Assembly (NCBI GenBank): GCA_900129595.1
Contig: FQWG01000007.1
Coordinates: 62,001-126,000, forward strand
DNA from: Flavobacterium frigidimaris
GTDB taxonomy: Bacteria > Bacteroidota > Bacteroidia > Flavobacteriales > Flavobacteriaceae
Reading direction: 5' to 3'
DNA: 64,000 nt
This document shows positions 52,298 through 60,665 of this stretch, one piece after another. The first letter of the stretch is position 1. The number at the start of each line of letters is the position of its first letter. The notes beneath the pieces are model-generated. The model saw nothing but the letters and a program-made list of their open reading frames with translations, did not search any database and had not been told where the DNA came from. The translations under genes were made by a program, and so were the position numbers.

Positions 52298-52936
52298 CTA
52301 AACCACGATGTTTAATTCAGATGGTGGTGGAGGTAATTCTTTAAAATTTGTAAAATCTTTACCAAAATCTTCCACTTTTGTTGAGCTGACTCCAATAGAA
52401 GCCGTTACCCATTGAAAGAACTTTCCAATACTGGAACTGTCTGCTGTATCAAGGCTTACTACATTATCTGTAATTTTTTGCAGAATAGCGGTATCTGCAC
52501 CGCCCCCTGCCGCACAGGCAACTGTAAAAGCTACTTTTGCTTTTTTAAATTCATTCAGACCACTTTCCCAATTGTCGGTTGGAATTCCGTCAGTCATAAT
52601 AAAAACCAACGGTTTCCAGTCTCCTTTTTGTTCTGTTGTTGTTTTGGCAACTTCAGTTTCTATCTTTTGTGCCACTAATCTCAATGCGTCTCCAAGAGCA
52701 GTTACTCCTGTTGCTTTAAGATCTACCATCTGAAAAGAGGCCAAATCTGTTAACGGAATGATTTGCTGCGCTGTAGTATCGAAGGTAATGATGCTTAAAA
52801 AAGCGGTTTCAATGGCTTGCGGATTTTGTCTTAATGAACTGATCATCATCTGAACGCCATTTTTTACAGCTTCGATAGGCTCTCCGGTCATTGAACCGGA
52901 TGTGTCTAATACTAAATATACAGGCAGTCTTCTCAT
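52298..52936 (-). CDS. TerY-like vWA protein, short form (second)
   Basis: A 212-residue paralog of the protein at 51503. The start MRRLPVYLVLDTSGSMTGEP has an intact MIDAS, then FIMTDGIPTDNW, and the tail ends in PPPPSELNIVV. The shared MRRLP start and Pro-rich tail point to a gene duplication. It lies 13 bases behind the unknown membrane protein gene at 52950. Confidence 0.88.
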   Translation of the reverse strand: MRRLPVYLVLDTSGSMTGEPIEAVKNGVQMMISSLRQNPQAIETAFLSIITFDTTAQQIIPLTDLASFQMVDLKATGVTALGDALRLVAQKIETEVAKTTTEQKGDWKPLVFIMTDGIPTDNWESGLNEFKKAKVAFTVACAAGGGADTAILQKITDNVVSLDTADSSSIGKFFQWVTASIGVSSTKVEDFGKDFTNFKELPPPPSELNIVV

Positions 52937-52949
52937 AGTTATAATTTAT

Positions 52950-53363
52950 TTATACGGGAATATTGTAAGTTGGTGCGTCAGTACTATTACTTTCCTGATT
53001 AGCACTTTCAATACCATTGATATTATACGTGCTTGTATTGGCTTCAGGATCATGCTGCGTTAAATGACTCAACACAACCTGAGTAAGGTCTTTACCGCCA
53101 ACTACATGATGATAGGCTGAACCTATGGTATAAATGGGGCCCCACGGAATTCCCCACCATCCAACAAGCAGATTCAGAAATACAAAACCATAAGAATACT
53201 TAAAAGTATTTTCACCAGGTCTGATAAAATAAATATCAGAACTTCTTTTTAAGGTCATTAATACAAGTGAAACAGTGTACGGAAACACTACAAATTTACC
53301 TCCCTGATATACCAAATCCCGCACCTGCGAAACTCTTAGCCCTTCTATATTTTTGATTTGCAT
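52950..53363 (-). CDS. Unknown protein with Trp/Gly-rich membrane segment (Ter operon)
   Basis: A 137-residue protein. The N-terminal 55 residues form a soluble domain (IEGLRVSQVRDLVYQGGKFV, IYFIRPGE); then a hydrophobic region with many aromatics, FVFLNLLVGWWGIPWGPIYT, could cross or dip into the membrane. The C-terminus is polar and Asn/Ser-rich (YNINGIESANQESNSTD). I do not recognise a family. Its ATG overlaps the stop of the upstream TerD gene (TAATG), so the two are translationally coupled, and a vWA gene follows. Confidence 0.6.
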   Translation of the reverse strand: MQIKNIEGLRVSQVRDLVYQGGKFVVFPYTVSLVLMTLKRSSDIYFIRPGENTFKYSYGFVFLNLLVGWWGIPWGPIYTIGSAYHHVVGGKDLTQVVLSHLTQHDPEANTSTYNINGIESANQESNSTDAPTYNIPV

Positions 53364-54022
53364 TACAGGTAAGACTGCACTATTTTATGAATCGTCTGAC
53401 CTAAGAACGTATCGTCTGTAGGATCTCCAATGGCACTGAATTTCCATTCGCCATTACGTTTATATAATTTACCCATTATAATAGAACGTTTGTTTACATA
53501 TTGCGAATCAGCAGAAACATTGTACGAAGCAAATTCTGAAACTACTCTTGTTGGAGTTCCTTCGTACATTCTTATTTTTGCATAAGGAATTTGAGAGAAA
53601 TCTTCTTTTCCTGCATTATTCAAAAAGAAAAATATCTGAGTTACTTTAGCATCAACTTTAGAAAGGTCAACAGTAATAATTTCATTATCCAGACCATCAT
53701 CTCCACCTGTATCACCGGCAAGATCATCCCCTGTGTGTTTTAGAGCTCCATCGATACTTAACAATTTACCTTTTGGCAAACCAAATTGCTGTAATACTTC
53801 GACTCTGTATAACGGAGAATACAAATGATCACAAAGTTTATTCTGATCATCAATTAAGATACAGCTTAAATCTAAGTCGATTTCTACCACATTTTTTGAT
53901 AATCCTAAAAATCCTTTCGTTTCAATTGCTCCCCAGTTTACACCAACACAGAAATTAGTTAATGTTTCACCGCTTGATTTTCTTAAATCAATTTTTTGTC
54001 CTTTGGTTAAGTTAATTGCCAT
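53363..54022 (-). CDS. TerD family protein (TerZ/TerA-like)
   Basis: A 219-residue calcium-binding stress protein. The start MAINLTKGQKIDLRKSSGET and the block CVGVNWGAIETKGFLG are typical; the acidic metal loop is GDDLAGDTGGDDGLDNE. The C-terminus has YKRNGEWKFSAIGDPTDDTF. With the protein at 56691 it forms one subtype (GVNWGAIE); the other three TerD proteins have GLGWD instead. It is paired with the TerD of the second subtype upstream. Its product is coupled to the unknown gene at 52950. Confidence 0.9.
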   Translation of the reverse strand: MAINLTKGQKIDLRKSSGETLTNFCVGVNWGAIETKGFLGLSKNVVEIDLDLSCILIDDQNKLCDHLYSPLYRVEVLQQFGLPKGKLLSIDGALKHTGDDLAGDTGGDDGLDNEIITVDLSKVDAKVTQIFFFLNNAGKEDFSQIPYAKIRMYEGTPTRVVSEFASYNVSADSQYVNKRSIIMGKLYKRNGEWKFSAIGDPTDDTFLGQTIHKIVQSYL

Positions 54023-54044
54023 GGTTTTTTACTAATGTTTATAA

Positions 54045-54596
54045 TTAATTAAATTTATTTAAATAATCCTGTAAGCCGCCTTTCATTCCAATACCAACAG
54101 CTTCAAATTTCCATTCATTATTTCTTTTGTAAATTCTTCCAAACTCAACTGCTGTTTCGATAGAAAAATCTTCATCAAGTTCGTATTTTACTAATTCGGT
54201 ATTCGTCTGATCAAGGATTCTGATGTACGAATTTCTAATTTGTCCAAAATTTTGTCTTCTTGTATCAGCATGATGAATGGTTACAACAAATGAGATTTCA
54301 TTAACATCCGGTGAAACTACAGACAAGTCAATTTTTATTTTTTCATCATCTCCGTCTCCATCGCCGGTTAAATTATCTCCTGTATGAATTACGGATCCAT
54401 CGGGTGATTTTAAATTATTATAGTAAACAAAATGGTTATCATTTGGAATTTTTCCATTAGCCCCAACCAAAAAAACCGAAGCATCTAAATCAAATCCTTC
54501 TCCTGTACTACTTGAATTACTGTCCCAACCAAGTCCTACAGTAAATTTTGGTGCATCAATACTTTGTCTTTGACCTTTTTCTAAATTAATTGCCAT
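54045..54596 (-). CDS. TerD family protein (TerD/TerE-like)
   Basis: A 183-residue TerD protein of the second subtype: MAINLEKGQRQSIDAPKFTV, GLGWDSNSSSTGEGFDLDAS, the calcium loop NLTGDGDGDDEKIKIDLS and the end YKRNNEWKFEAVGIGMKGGL. Close to the protein at 57303 (184 residues), from which it probably arose by duplication. It lies 22 bases ahead of the subtype-one TerD gene and 12 bases behind the unknown coiled-coil gene. Confidence 0.9.
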   Translation of the reverse strand: MAINLEKGQRQSIDAPKFTVGLGWDSNSSSTGEGFDLDASVFLVGANGKIPNDNHFVYYNNLKSPDGSVIHTGDNLTGDGDGDDEKIKIDLSVVSPDVNEISFVVTIHHADTRRQNFGQIRNSYIRILDQTNTELVKYELDEDFSIETAVEFGRIYKRNNEWKFEAVGIGMKGGLQDYLNKFN

Positions 54597-54608
54597 CTTA
54601 TTTATCCT

Positions 54609-55574
54609 TTACTTTATATTAATATTCAACATTGTTTTTAAAATATTCGTTTGTTCATCAACGTTTTGTAAATCTTCTAAAAAGTCGACAGACGATATTT
54701 TATTTAAATAATCTTTTAACACCTCTTGCACACTTTCCTGAAGCGATGTTTTAATAGTGCTTAACTCTATTTCCAACAAAGTGTTTTTTTCCTGCAATTG
54801 CAATATAATTTCTTCTTTGGCAGAGTTATTTTTCGAAAGATCTACCGCTTTCTCCATCTCATTATCAATTAAAGAGAACGATTTCTCGTTACCAACAAAA
54901 ATGAATTTATCGTTAGAATCTCTAAATTCATAAACTTCTATAATCTCATTATTGCAAACTAATCCGCATAAAAACTTAATCTTGAAATTGAGAATATTAA
55001 GTCGGCCTAAAAGCTTTTTCTCAAACTTAGCATACTTATTCTCATAATTTTTTTTATTCGCAGCGGTTAGTTTTTCATATTGATCGATTGTGATCTCTCT
55101 GTAATACTCTGATTTAATTCCATCAGAAAAAGAGATGATATCATGCCAGTCAAAAAAACTATTTCCATCTGAAGCAAAAATCTGATACAGCTGTTCTATT
55201 TTTTTCGACATGTTTTGGGCATGTACTTTTGTCCGGTCAGAAAACTTTTCTTCTCCAATTTCAAACTTCAGTTTCGATATAATATCACTATTGATATATA
55301 TTTCGTCTGAAACGATATTGTATTGCTGTTCTTTCGATTTTTTAATCTTCTGAAACAAATCAATCAGACTATTAGTAAACTGAATATGAAACAATTCTAA
55401 TTTATTAATGTCTAATGTCTGGTTCTTCTGAAAAAGAGAATGAATTACTTTTGTTCTTACCAAAACGCCAACAAAGTCCTTGTGGTTAAAAAAATTGGAC
55501 AACAATTTTAATACCACAAGTTTTCTGTTACTATCTTTTATTATTTGAACGTACCTTTCCTCTTCCTCTTGCAT
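54609..55574 (-). CDS. Unknown coiled-coil protein of the Ter operon
   Basis: A 321-residue, highly charged, mostly helical protein without signal or membrane segment. The N-terminal half has leucine/ile-rich helices (VVLKLLSNFFNHKDFVGVLV, LELFHIQFTNSLIDLFQKIK); the last 80 residues form a likely coiled coil (NNSAKEEIILQLQEKNTLLE). No motif is recognised. It stands between telA (21 bases) and a TerD gene (12 bases). The context suggests a scaffold or regulator that works with TelA, but nothing in the sequence proves it. Confidence 0.6.
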   Translation of the reverse strand: MQEEEERYVQIIKDSNRKLVVLKLLSNFFNHKDFVGVLVRTKVIHSLFQKNQTLDINKLELFHIQFTNSLIDLFQKIKKSKEQQYNIVSDEIYINSDIISKLKFEIGEEKFSDRTKVHAQNMSKKIEQLYQIFASDGNSFFDWHDIISFSDGIKSEYYREITIDQYEKLTAANKKNYENKYAKFEKKLLGRLNILNFKIKFLCGLVCNNEIIEVYEFRDSNDKFIFVGNEKSFSLIDNEMEKAVDLSKNNSAKEEIILQLQEKNTLLEIELSTIKTSLQESVQEVLKDYLNKISSVDFLEDLQNVDEQTNILKTMLNINIK

Positions 55575-55595
55575 TCAATTAATTCCTTATTCTTT

Positions 55596-56684
55596 TTAAC
55601 TTACAACTCCTTTTTTCAATTCGATCTCAAGGCTTTGAAGTCCGGCATCCAGCTGTCTTCTGGTTTCTGTACCTTGTTCGTGAATTTGTTTTACTTCGGT
55701 CAAAGTATCGATTAATGATTTTGTTGTCATTTTTAAGGTCTCTAATGAAACAACTGTATTTTCATTTTCTCTGGCTACTTCAATACTGTTTTGTTTTAGC
55801 ATCTCTGCGTTTTTCTGCAAAATGGTATTGGTAGTTTCTGAAACTTTTCTTTGAACCTCAATATTTTGTTTTTGTCTTTGCAGCGCAACAGCAAGTGTCA
55901 ACTGATTTTTCCAAACCGGCATTGTCGTAGTCAAAATAGACTGCGCTTTCTCTGCAATAGAAGTGTTGTTGTTTTGAACGACACGTATCTGCGCTAAAGA
56001 TTGCAGCATGATGAAACGAACAATTTTCATATCGGCAAGACGTTTGTCAAGACGGTTGATGAAATTTCTTTTGTCTGAAATTTGATAATCCTGGTATTGC
56101 GTTGGATTACCTTCCATTACAGCAAGTTCTTCTCCTAATTCTTTGAATCGGATCTGACCTGCAATAATATGTTTTTCCATTTCCTTAATAAGATTCACAT
56201 TGCCATCAAACATAGTCTGAAGCGCACTGTTATCTTTTACGGAATTGATCATTCCCGCTTTTACTTTATTACTGATTTTATCAATATTTACAGTAATCTT
56301 ATCGTATTGCTGGAATAATTTTTTTACATCTATTACTAATTTATTAAGCAACGGCACCTTAGACAAAAAGCGTTTAAACGGCCCCTGATCCAATTGATCA
56401 ACATCAACATAATTTAGTTCTGTCAATAAATCAGTAATCAAAGTTCCTACTTCGCCAGAATTATACGTTCTCACATTCGTTAAGAAAGTATCACTTTGTT
56501 TGGCTATAGCATTTTGAATTTCGGCTCCATAATTCAGAATCGAATTCGCATCATTTTCATTTAACTGATTCGAAATAGATTTGAAATTATTTACTTCAGC
56601 TTCTGAGATTGAAGTCAAATTCACATTACCATCCTTGTCTATCAAAGCGGTATTTTCCTGAGTAGCTAATTGGTTTTCTTCCAT
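55596..56684 (-). CDS. telA: Toxic anion resistance protein TelA
   Basis: A 362-residue cytoplasmic protein of the TelA/KlaA family (PF05816). Seen are the long helical segments LLTELNYVDVDQLDQGPFKR, FQQYDKITVNIDKISNKVKA, and QKAQSILTTTMPVWKNQLTL, and the C-terminal ETRRQLDAGLQSLEIELKKG. Family members confer resistance to tellurite or toxic anions, or to other envelope stress, through an unknown mechanism. Six bases from the TerD gene upstream, it is co-translated. The start is ATG at 56684. Confidence 0.9.
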   Translation of the reverse strand: MEENQLATQENTALIDKDGNVNLTSISEAEVNNFKSISNQLNENDANSILNYGAEIQNAIAKQSDTFLTNVRTYNSGEVGTLITDLLTELNYVDVDQLDQGPFKRFLSKVPLLNKLVIDVKKLFQQYDKITVNIDKISNKVKAGMINSVKDNSALQTMFDGNVNLIKEMEKHIIAGQIRFKELGEELAVMEGNPTQYQDYQISDKRNFINRLDKRLADMKIVRFIMLQSLAQIRVVQNNNTSIAEKAQSILTTTMPVWKNQLTLAVALQRQKQNIEVQRKVSETTNTILQKNAEMLKQNSIEVARENENTVVSLETLKMTTKSLIDTLTEVKQIHEQGTETRRQLDAGLQSLEIELKKGVVS

Positions 56685-56690
56685 TTTAGT

Positions 56691-57299
56691 TTATAGATGA
56701 TTTTGTTGAATTGTAACGATAGTCTGCTCTAACTTTTTATCATTTGTTGGAACTCCAACGGCACTAAATTTCCATTCGTCATTTCTTTTATAAAACACGC
56801 CTAAAACCATAGAAACATTTCCTGCAAAACTAGCATCGTTTGCGATATCAAAACGCGCAAATTCCTGACTAACTCTTGTAGGTGTTCCTTCGTAAATACG
56901 GATAGAAGCAAAAGGAATATCTTTAAAATCCTGTCCTCTGAAACTGTTTATAAAAAATGCAACATGATTTGCTGCCGGCGTTAATTGCGAAAAATCCAAA
57001 GTGATCACTTCATTGTCTAAACCGTCATCTCCATTTAAATCTCCTGTCAAATCATCTCCACTATGTTTAATAGCACGATCATTCGAAATTAATTTTCTAA
57101 AGTTTACTGAATCAATATGATTTTTTTTCTCATCATAAATGGCACAACTTGCATCTAAATCTACTGGTTCTTTTTTGGTTCCAAAAAATCCTTTTTTCTC
57201 AATTGCTCCCCAGTTTACACCAACACAAATGTTTTGTAATTTGGATCCATTGCTTTTTTCAAGATTTATACGTTGTCCTTTTTCTAAATTAATTGCCAT
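56691..57299 (-). CDS. TerD family protein (TerZ/TerA-like), second
   Basis: A 202-residue protein of the GVNWGAIE subtype (MAINLEKGQRINLEKSNGSK, CVGVNWGAIEKKGFFG), with acidic loop GDDLTGDLNGDDGLDNE and a YKRNDEWKFSAVGVPTND end. It is a paralog of the protein at 53363. It directly precedes telA and follows the TerD at 57303 with a 3-base gap. Confidence 0.9.
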   Translation of the reverse strand: MAINLEKGQRINLEKSNGSKLQNICVGVNWGAIEKKGFFGTKKEPVDLDASCAIYDEKKNHIDSVNFRKLISNDRAIKHSGDDLTGDLNGDDGLDNEVITLDFSQLTPAANHVAFFINSFRGQDFKDIPFASIRIYEGTPTRVSQEFARFDIANDASFAGNVSMVLGVFYKRNDEWKFSAVGVPTNDKKLEQTIVTIQQNHL

Positions 57300-57302
57300 G
57301 TT

Positions 57303-57857
57303 TTAGTTGTATTTGTTTAAGTAATCTTCTAATCCGCCTTTCATTCCAACGCCCATTGCTTCAAATTTCCATTGACCGTCTTTATTATAAATTCTTCCAA
57401 ATTCAACCGCAGTTTCTATCGAGAAGTCTTCTTCAAGCTCATATTTTACCATTTCTGTATTGTTGCTGTCATCTACAATTCGAATAAACGAATTTCTAAC
57501 CTGACCAAAATTTTGTTTTCTGTTTACAGCATCATGAATAGTTACTACAATACAAATTTCTTTTACAGCTGGGTTTATTTTCGTCAAATCAATTTTTACC
57601 TGTTCATCATCTCCGTCTCCGTCTCCTGTCAGGTTATCACCTGTATGAATAACAGCTTCATCCGGAGATTTTAGGTTATTGTAAAAAACGAAATGAGCAT
57701 CTGATATAATTTTTCTATTGTCACCTAATATAAAAACCGAAGCATCAAGGTCAAAACCTGATCCTGTGCTGCTATTGTTTGTATCCCATCCTAAACCAAT
57801 AGTAAATTTTGGTGCGTTAATATTTTCGCGTTGTCCTTTTTGTAAGTTGATAGCCAT
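57303..57857 (-). CDS. TerD family protein (TerD/TerE-like), second
   Basis: A 184-residue protein: MAINLQKGQRENINAPKFTI, GLGWDTNNSSTGSGFDLDAS, loop NLTGDGDGDDEQVKIDLT. Close to the protein at 54045. It precedes the GVNWGAIE subtype at 56691 in the same order as the pair 54045/53363, so the two pairs look like one duplicated two-gene unit. Confidence 0.9.
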   Translation of the reverse strand: MAINLQKGQRENINAPKFTIGLGWDTNNSSTGSGFDLDASVFILGDNRKIISDAHFVFYNNLKSPDEAVIHTGDNLTGDGDGDDEQVKIDLTKINPAVKEICIVVTIHDAVNRKQNFGQVRNSFIRIVDDSNNTEMVKYELEEDFSIETAVEFGRIYNKDGQWKFEAMGVGMKGGLEDYLNKYN

Positions 57858-57861
57858 AGTT

Positions 57862-58668
57862 TTAATCTATTTTTATTACATTAATGTTCGTTTTATATTC
57901 TAAAATCTGGTGATAATTATTGCTTATTGCCAAATGAAATAATTCATCACTTTTTTTGGAAGAAATACTATTTACCAAAAAACTAAACTCTTCTTCGTTT
58001 AAGCTTAAAATGAATTTTACGATTCTGGTATTGTATTGAAAATGTTCGCTGTTAATCACAGAAACAATGTCTTCCACATTTTTAATATCAAAATAATTAT
58101 AATGATTTTCAATTTTTGGATGAATCTCTTTATTGGCAAGTTCAGCGAAGTAAACAAAAATAAAATCTCCATTTACATTATACTGATCCAAAATCTTATT
58201 TACTGTATGCTCGTGACTGCCTGTTATTTTGATATCATCTACAAAAATGCAGAGTTTATCATTAATAAAATTGCGATCGATATAATAGGTATCATTTGAG
58301 ATTAGATTTACTCTTTCGTTAAAATCTAAATTTCCATAATCTGTCACATAGGTCTGATTTCTATAAATCTTAGATTCTATACTGGCCTTCTTTCCGTTTT
58401 TAAATAAAAAGCTGTTTAATTCTTTTTTAAAGTAATAACATAAAAAGTTAGAAGCCGTTGGTATCGACAAATACGGACTTGGCAAAATAACAATCTCTTC
58501 ATCAGAAAGAAGCAAATCCCTAAACTGATCAACAAATCCGGCAAATAAATCTTTTGCAAATTTTTCTGCATAGAATTTATCGCCAAATTTAAATCGGCTG
58601 TATTCTTTCTCCTCAAACGGACAATTATCTTTTTCAATAATTTTATGTAAGCTATAACTTTTATTCAC
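57862..58668 (-). CDS. Phosphoribosyltransferase-like protein of the Ter operon
   Basis: A 268-residue protein. The PRPP-binding loop LCIFVDDIKITGSHEHT (near residue 165) has the two acids and the Thr-Gly-Ser of type I PRTases. The N-terminal part has FKFGDKFYAEKFAKDLFAGF and EIVILPSPYLSIPTASN. Related PRTases occur in Ter operons, where they are thought to make or salvage a nucleoside-type compound. It starts 2 bases behind the HAD gene, which suggests the two act in sequence. The substrate base is not known. Confidence 0.8.
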   Translation of the reverse strand: MNKSYSLHKIIEKDNCPFEEKEYSRFKFGDKFYAEKFAKDLFAGFVDQFRDLLLSDEEIVILPSPYLSIPTASNFLCYYFKKELNSFLFKNGKKASIESKIYRNQTYVTDYGNLDFNERVNLISNDTYYIDRNFINDKLCIFVDDIKITGSHEHTVNKILDQYNVNGDFIFVYFAELANKEIHPKIENHYNYFDIKNVEDIVSVINSEHFQYNTRIVKFILSLNEEEFSFLVNSISSKKSDELFHLAISNNYHQILEYKTNINVIKID

Positions 58669-58670
58669 TT

Positions 58671-59336
58671 TTAACTTTTTAATAGGTGCGCTTCAAATCC
58701 AAAATTGATTGCGCCATTATAATCTGCAATACTGTTATCACCAATATGCAGCACTTCATTTTTACTCACTTTCTTTGACTCATTTACCTGGTCAAAAACC
58801 AATTGAAAAATCTCGTTATTGGGTTTTGAAAATCCAACCTCGTCAGAATAAATCTGAAACGAAATAAAATCTGTCAATTCATAATAGGAAAGAAGTTTTT
58901 TCAGGCTTCGTCCTTTTATAAATCCAGTATTACTCAATATATTAATCGATTTTCCCTGTTCCACTATTTCTTCAAACTGAAGTTTAATATTCGGAAAAAT
59001 CAATTCGGGCTTATAATTAAAAAACAAAACCTCCGTTTCATTATAAAACTTACCTAATTTTTCTGTTCCATTTATGCTCAAATCTACATCAAGAGCGTTT
59101 AAAATTAGATAATAAATTTCATACGTGCTTAAATTTAATCCTGTTTTTTCGTTAATATTATTGCACAGAACATCATAATAGCGAATTACCTCGGTTACCT
59201 TTTCAAGAGGAGCATTTATCTCAAAGAAATCTTTAAATAATAAATTTCTCTTTTTCTTAAATTCAGGATTAGACCTTATTAACGTTAACCACAAATCAAA
59301 AGAAAAATGGCTGTATTTTTGGTGATTTAATTTCAA
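58671..59336 (-). CDS. HAD-superfamily hydrolase of the Ter operon
   Basis: A 221-residue HAD protein. Motif I is HFSFDLWLTLIR with Asp14; the Thr/Ser motif II is NILSNTGF; the Lys of motif III is in DEVGFSKPN, and motif IV is HIGDNSIADYNGA. The cap lies between motif I and II. With the following PRTase gene it forms a pair typical of Ter systems that carry nucleotide-type metabolism. Substrate unknown, possibly a phosphorylated product of the PRTase. Confidence 0.86.
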   Translation of the reverse strand: MKLNHQKYSHFSFDLWLTLIRSNPEFKKKRNLLFKDFFEINAPLEKVTEVIRYYDVLCNNINEKTGLNLSTYEIYYLILNALDVDLSINGTEKLGKFYNETEVLFFNYKPELIFPNIKLQFEEIVEQGKSINILSNTGFIKGRSLKKLLSYYELTDFISFQIYSDEVGFSKPNNEIFQLVFDQVNESKKVSKNEVLHIGDNSIADYNGAINFGFEAHLLKS

Positions 59337-59406
59337 AATATGCTTTTAAAGTTTCGAAACATTTTTGTTCCGAATATATAATTATAAAGTCCCTAACTAA
59401 ACTTCT

Positions 59407-59982
59407 TTATTTTATTATTTCTCCTGAATAATATTTTTCAAGAAAGAATCCTAAATCGGCTTTATAGCCAATCCCGGAAGCTTCAAATCTCCACTGATCA
59501 TTACGTTTGTATAATCTTCCGAACTCTACTCCAGTTTCTACTGAAAAATCTTCGTCCAGTTCGTATTTGGCAATTTCCTGACCATTGGCATCATCTACAA
59601 TTCTGATATAGGAATTTCTAACCTGGCCAAAATTCTGTCTTCTTCTTTCGAAATCTTCAATGGTGACCACAAAAAGAATTTCCTGTACACTTGCATCAAT
59701 TTTACTCAGGTCTACTTTTATTGCTTCGTCATCGTCTCCGTCGCTATTACCGCCAGTAGGATCATCTCCTGTATGCTCAAGAGCACCATCAGGAGAAAGT
59801 AAATTGTTATAAAAAATAAAGTATTTTTCTCCCAGAAGTTTGCGATCTGAGTTTATCATTATCGCCGAAGCATCTAAGTCAAATTCATGCCCTGTTCCTT
59901 CATTAGGATCCCAGCCTAATCCTACAGAAATTTTAGACAGACCAATATCAATTTTTTGTCCTTTTTGTAAATTTATTGCCAT
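59407..59982 (-). CDS. TerD family protein (first gene of the Ter operon)
   Basis: A 191-residue protein: MAINLQKGQKIDIGLSKISV, GLGWDPNEGTGHEFDLDASA, calcium loop DDPTGGNSDGDDDEAIKVDL, and the end YKRNDQWRFEASGIG. The open frame runs 11 codons further to 60015, but the other four TerD proteins begin with MAINL, so 59982 was chosen. It is the first gene transcribed, with 70 bases before the HAD gene. The longer acidic loop with an inserted Asn-Ser-Asp is unlike the other copies. No clear TAnnTTTG element was found upstream. Confidence 0.9.
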   Translation of the reverse strand: MAINLQKGQKIDIGLSKISVGLGWDPNEGTGHEFDLDASAIMINSDRKLLGEKYFIFYNNLLSPDGALEHTGDDPTGGNSDGDDDEAIKVDLSKIDASVQEILFVVTIEDFERRRQNFGQVRNSYIRIVDDANGQEIAKYELDEDFSVETGVEFGRLYKRNDQWRFEASGIGYKADLGFFLEKYYSGEIIK

Positions 59983-60159
59983 TTTATAAATCGTATTAAA
60001 TCTTAAATAATACAATGATACAAAAAGGAAACTAGGTAAAAATGAGGGATTACGTAAAAGGAAAAATATTTATTAACAAATTGCTGATATCTGTCCCAAA
60101 AACTACAGAAATCACAAAAACTCTAACACTTTTTTCGAATTAGAGTTCCACAAAATGGG

Positions 60160-60167
60160 TATATTTG
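60160..60167 (+). promoter_or_regulatory. -7-like element TATATTTG before the DUF983 gene
   Basis: TATATTTG followed by C matches TAnnTTTG about 115 bases before the ATG at 60282. Whether it drives the gene is uncertain. Confidence 0.35.
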
Positions 60168-60281
60168 CATCTTATCTGCTTTGTAAGATTTTATGAATAA
60201 TAATTCCATTAATTTTTAAAGGAATTATTACCTAAAATAAATAAAAAATCTTCGATATTACATCAAATAACAACTATAGCA

Positions 60282-60665
60282 ATGTTTAAAAAAGGATCAA
60301 AACTAAATAGTATTTTAACAGGAAGTTGTCCAAAATGCCAAAAAGAAAGCATGTATACGGACAGGAATCCGCTTCATTTGACCAAAGTTCTAAAAATGAA
60401 TGATCATTGCAGCCACTGCGGATTCAAATATCAAATTGAACCTTCATTTTTCTATGGTGCTATGTACGTAAGCTACGGATTGAATGTTGCTGTGGGAATT
60501 GCGGCTTTTATAATCTCATTTGTCTTTTTCAAAGCTTCAATTGAAGAGTCTTTTATCGCGATTGTTATCAGTTTAATTGTGTTGTTTCCGTTTGTTTTAA
60601 GACTTTCCAGAAACCTGTACATTAATATGTTTGTTTCTTACGATCCTAAGGCCGGTCAGAAATAA
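60282..60665 (+). CDS. DUF983 family membrane protein with zinc-type cysteines
   Basis: A 127-residue protein. Two CxxC pairs lie at Cys16/Cys19 (GSCPKCQKESMY) and Cys43/Cys46 (HCSHCGFKYQ) and probably bind zinc. Two membrane helices follow (about 60-80 and 88-105). This is the DUF983 pattern; the function is unknown. Its last 20 bases overlap the end of the FAD oxidoreductase gene on the other strand. Confidence 0.85.
   Translation: MFKKGSKLNSILTGSCPKCQKESMYTDRNPLHLTKVLKMNDHCSHCGFKYQIEPSFFYGAMYVSYGLNVAVGIAAFIISFVFFKASIEESFIAIVISLIVLFPFVLRLSRNLYINMFVSYDPKAGQK

Larger units (their letters stand above)
45753..59982 (-). other. Extended Ter (tellurium-resistance type) stress operon
   Basis: Seventeen genes run on the minus strand: 59407 TerD, HAD, PRTase, TerD, TerD, TelA, unknown, TerD, TerD, unknown, vWA, vWA, unknown, unknown, vWA with zinc ribbon, PP2C, kinase, TerC at 45753. 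Most gaps are 1-31 bases and two pairs overlap by one base. Larger gaps are 70 bases behind the first TerD and 159 bases between the two first vWA genes, so internal promoters are possible. The assembly of families follows the known Ter systems; the order and the four unknown genes are described in the single entries. Confidence 0.8.
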
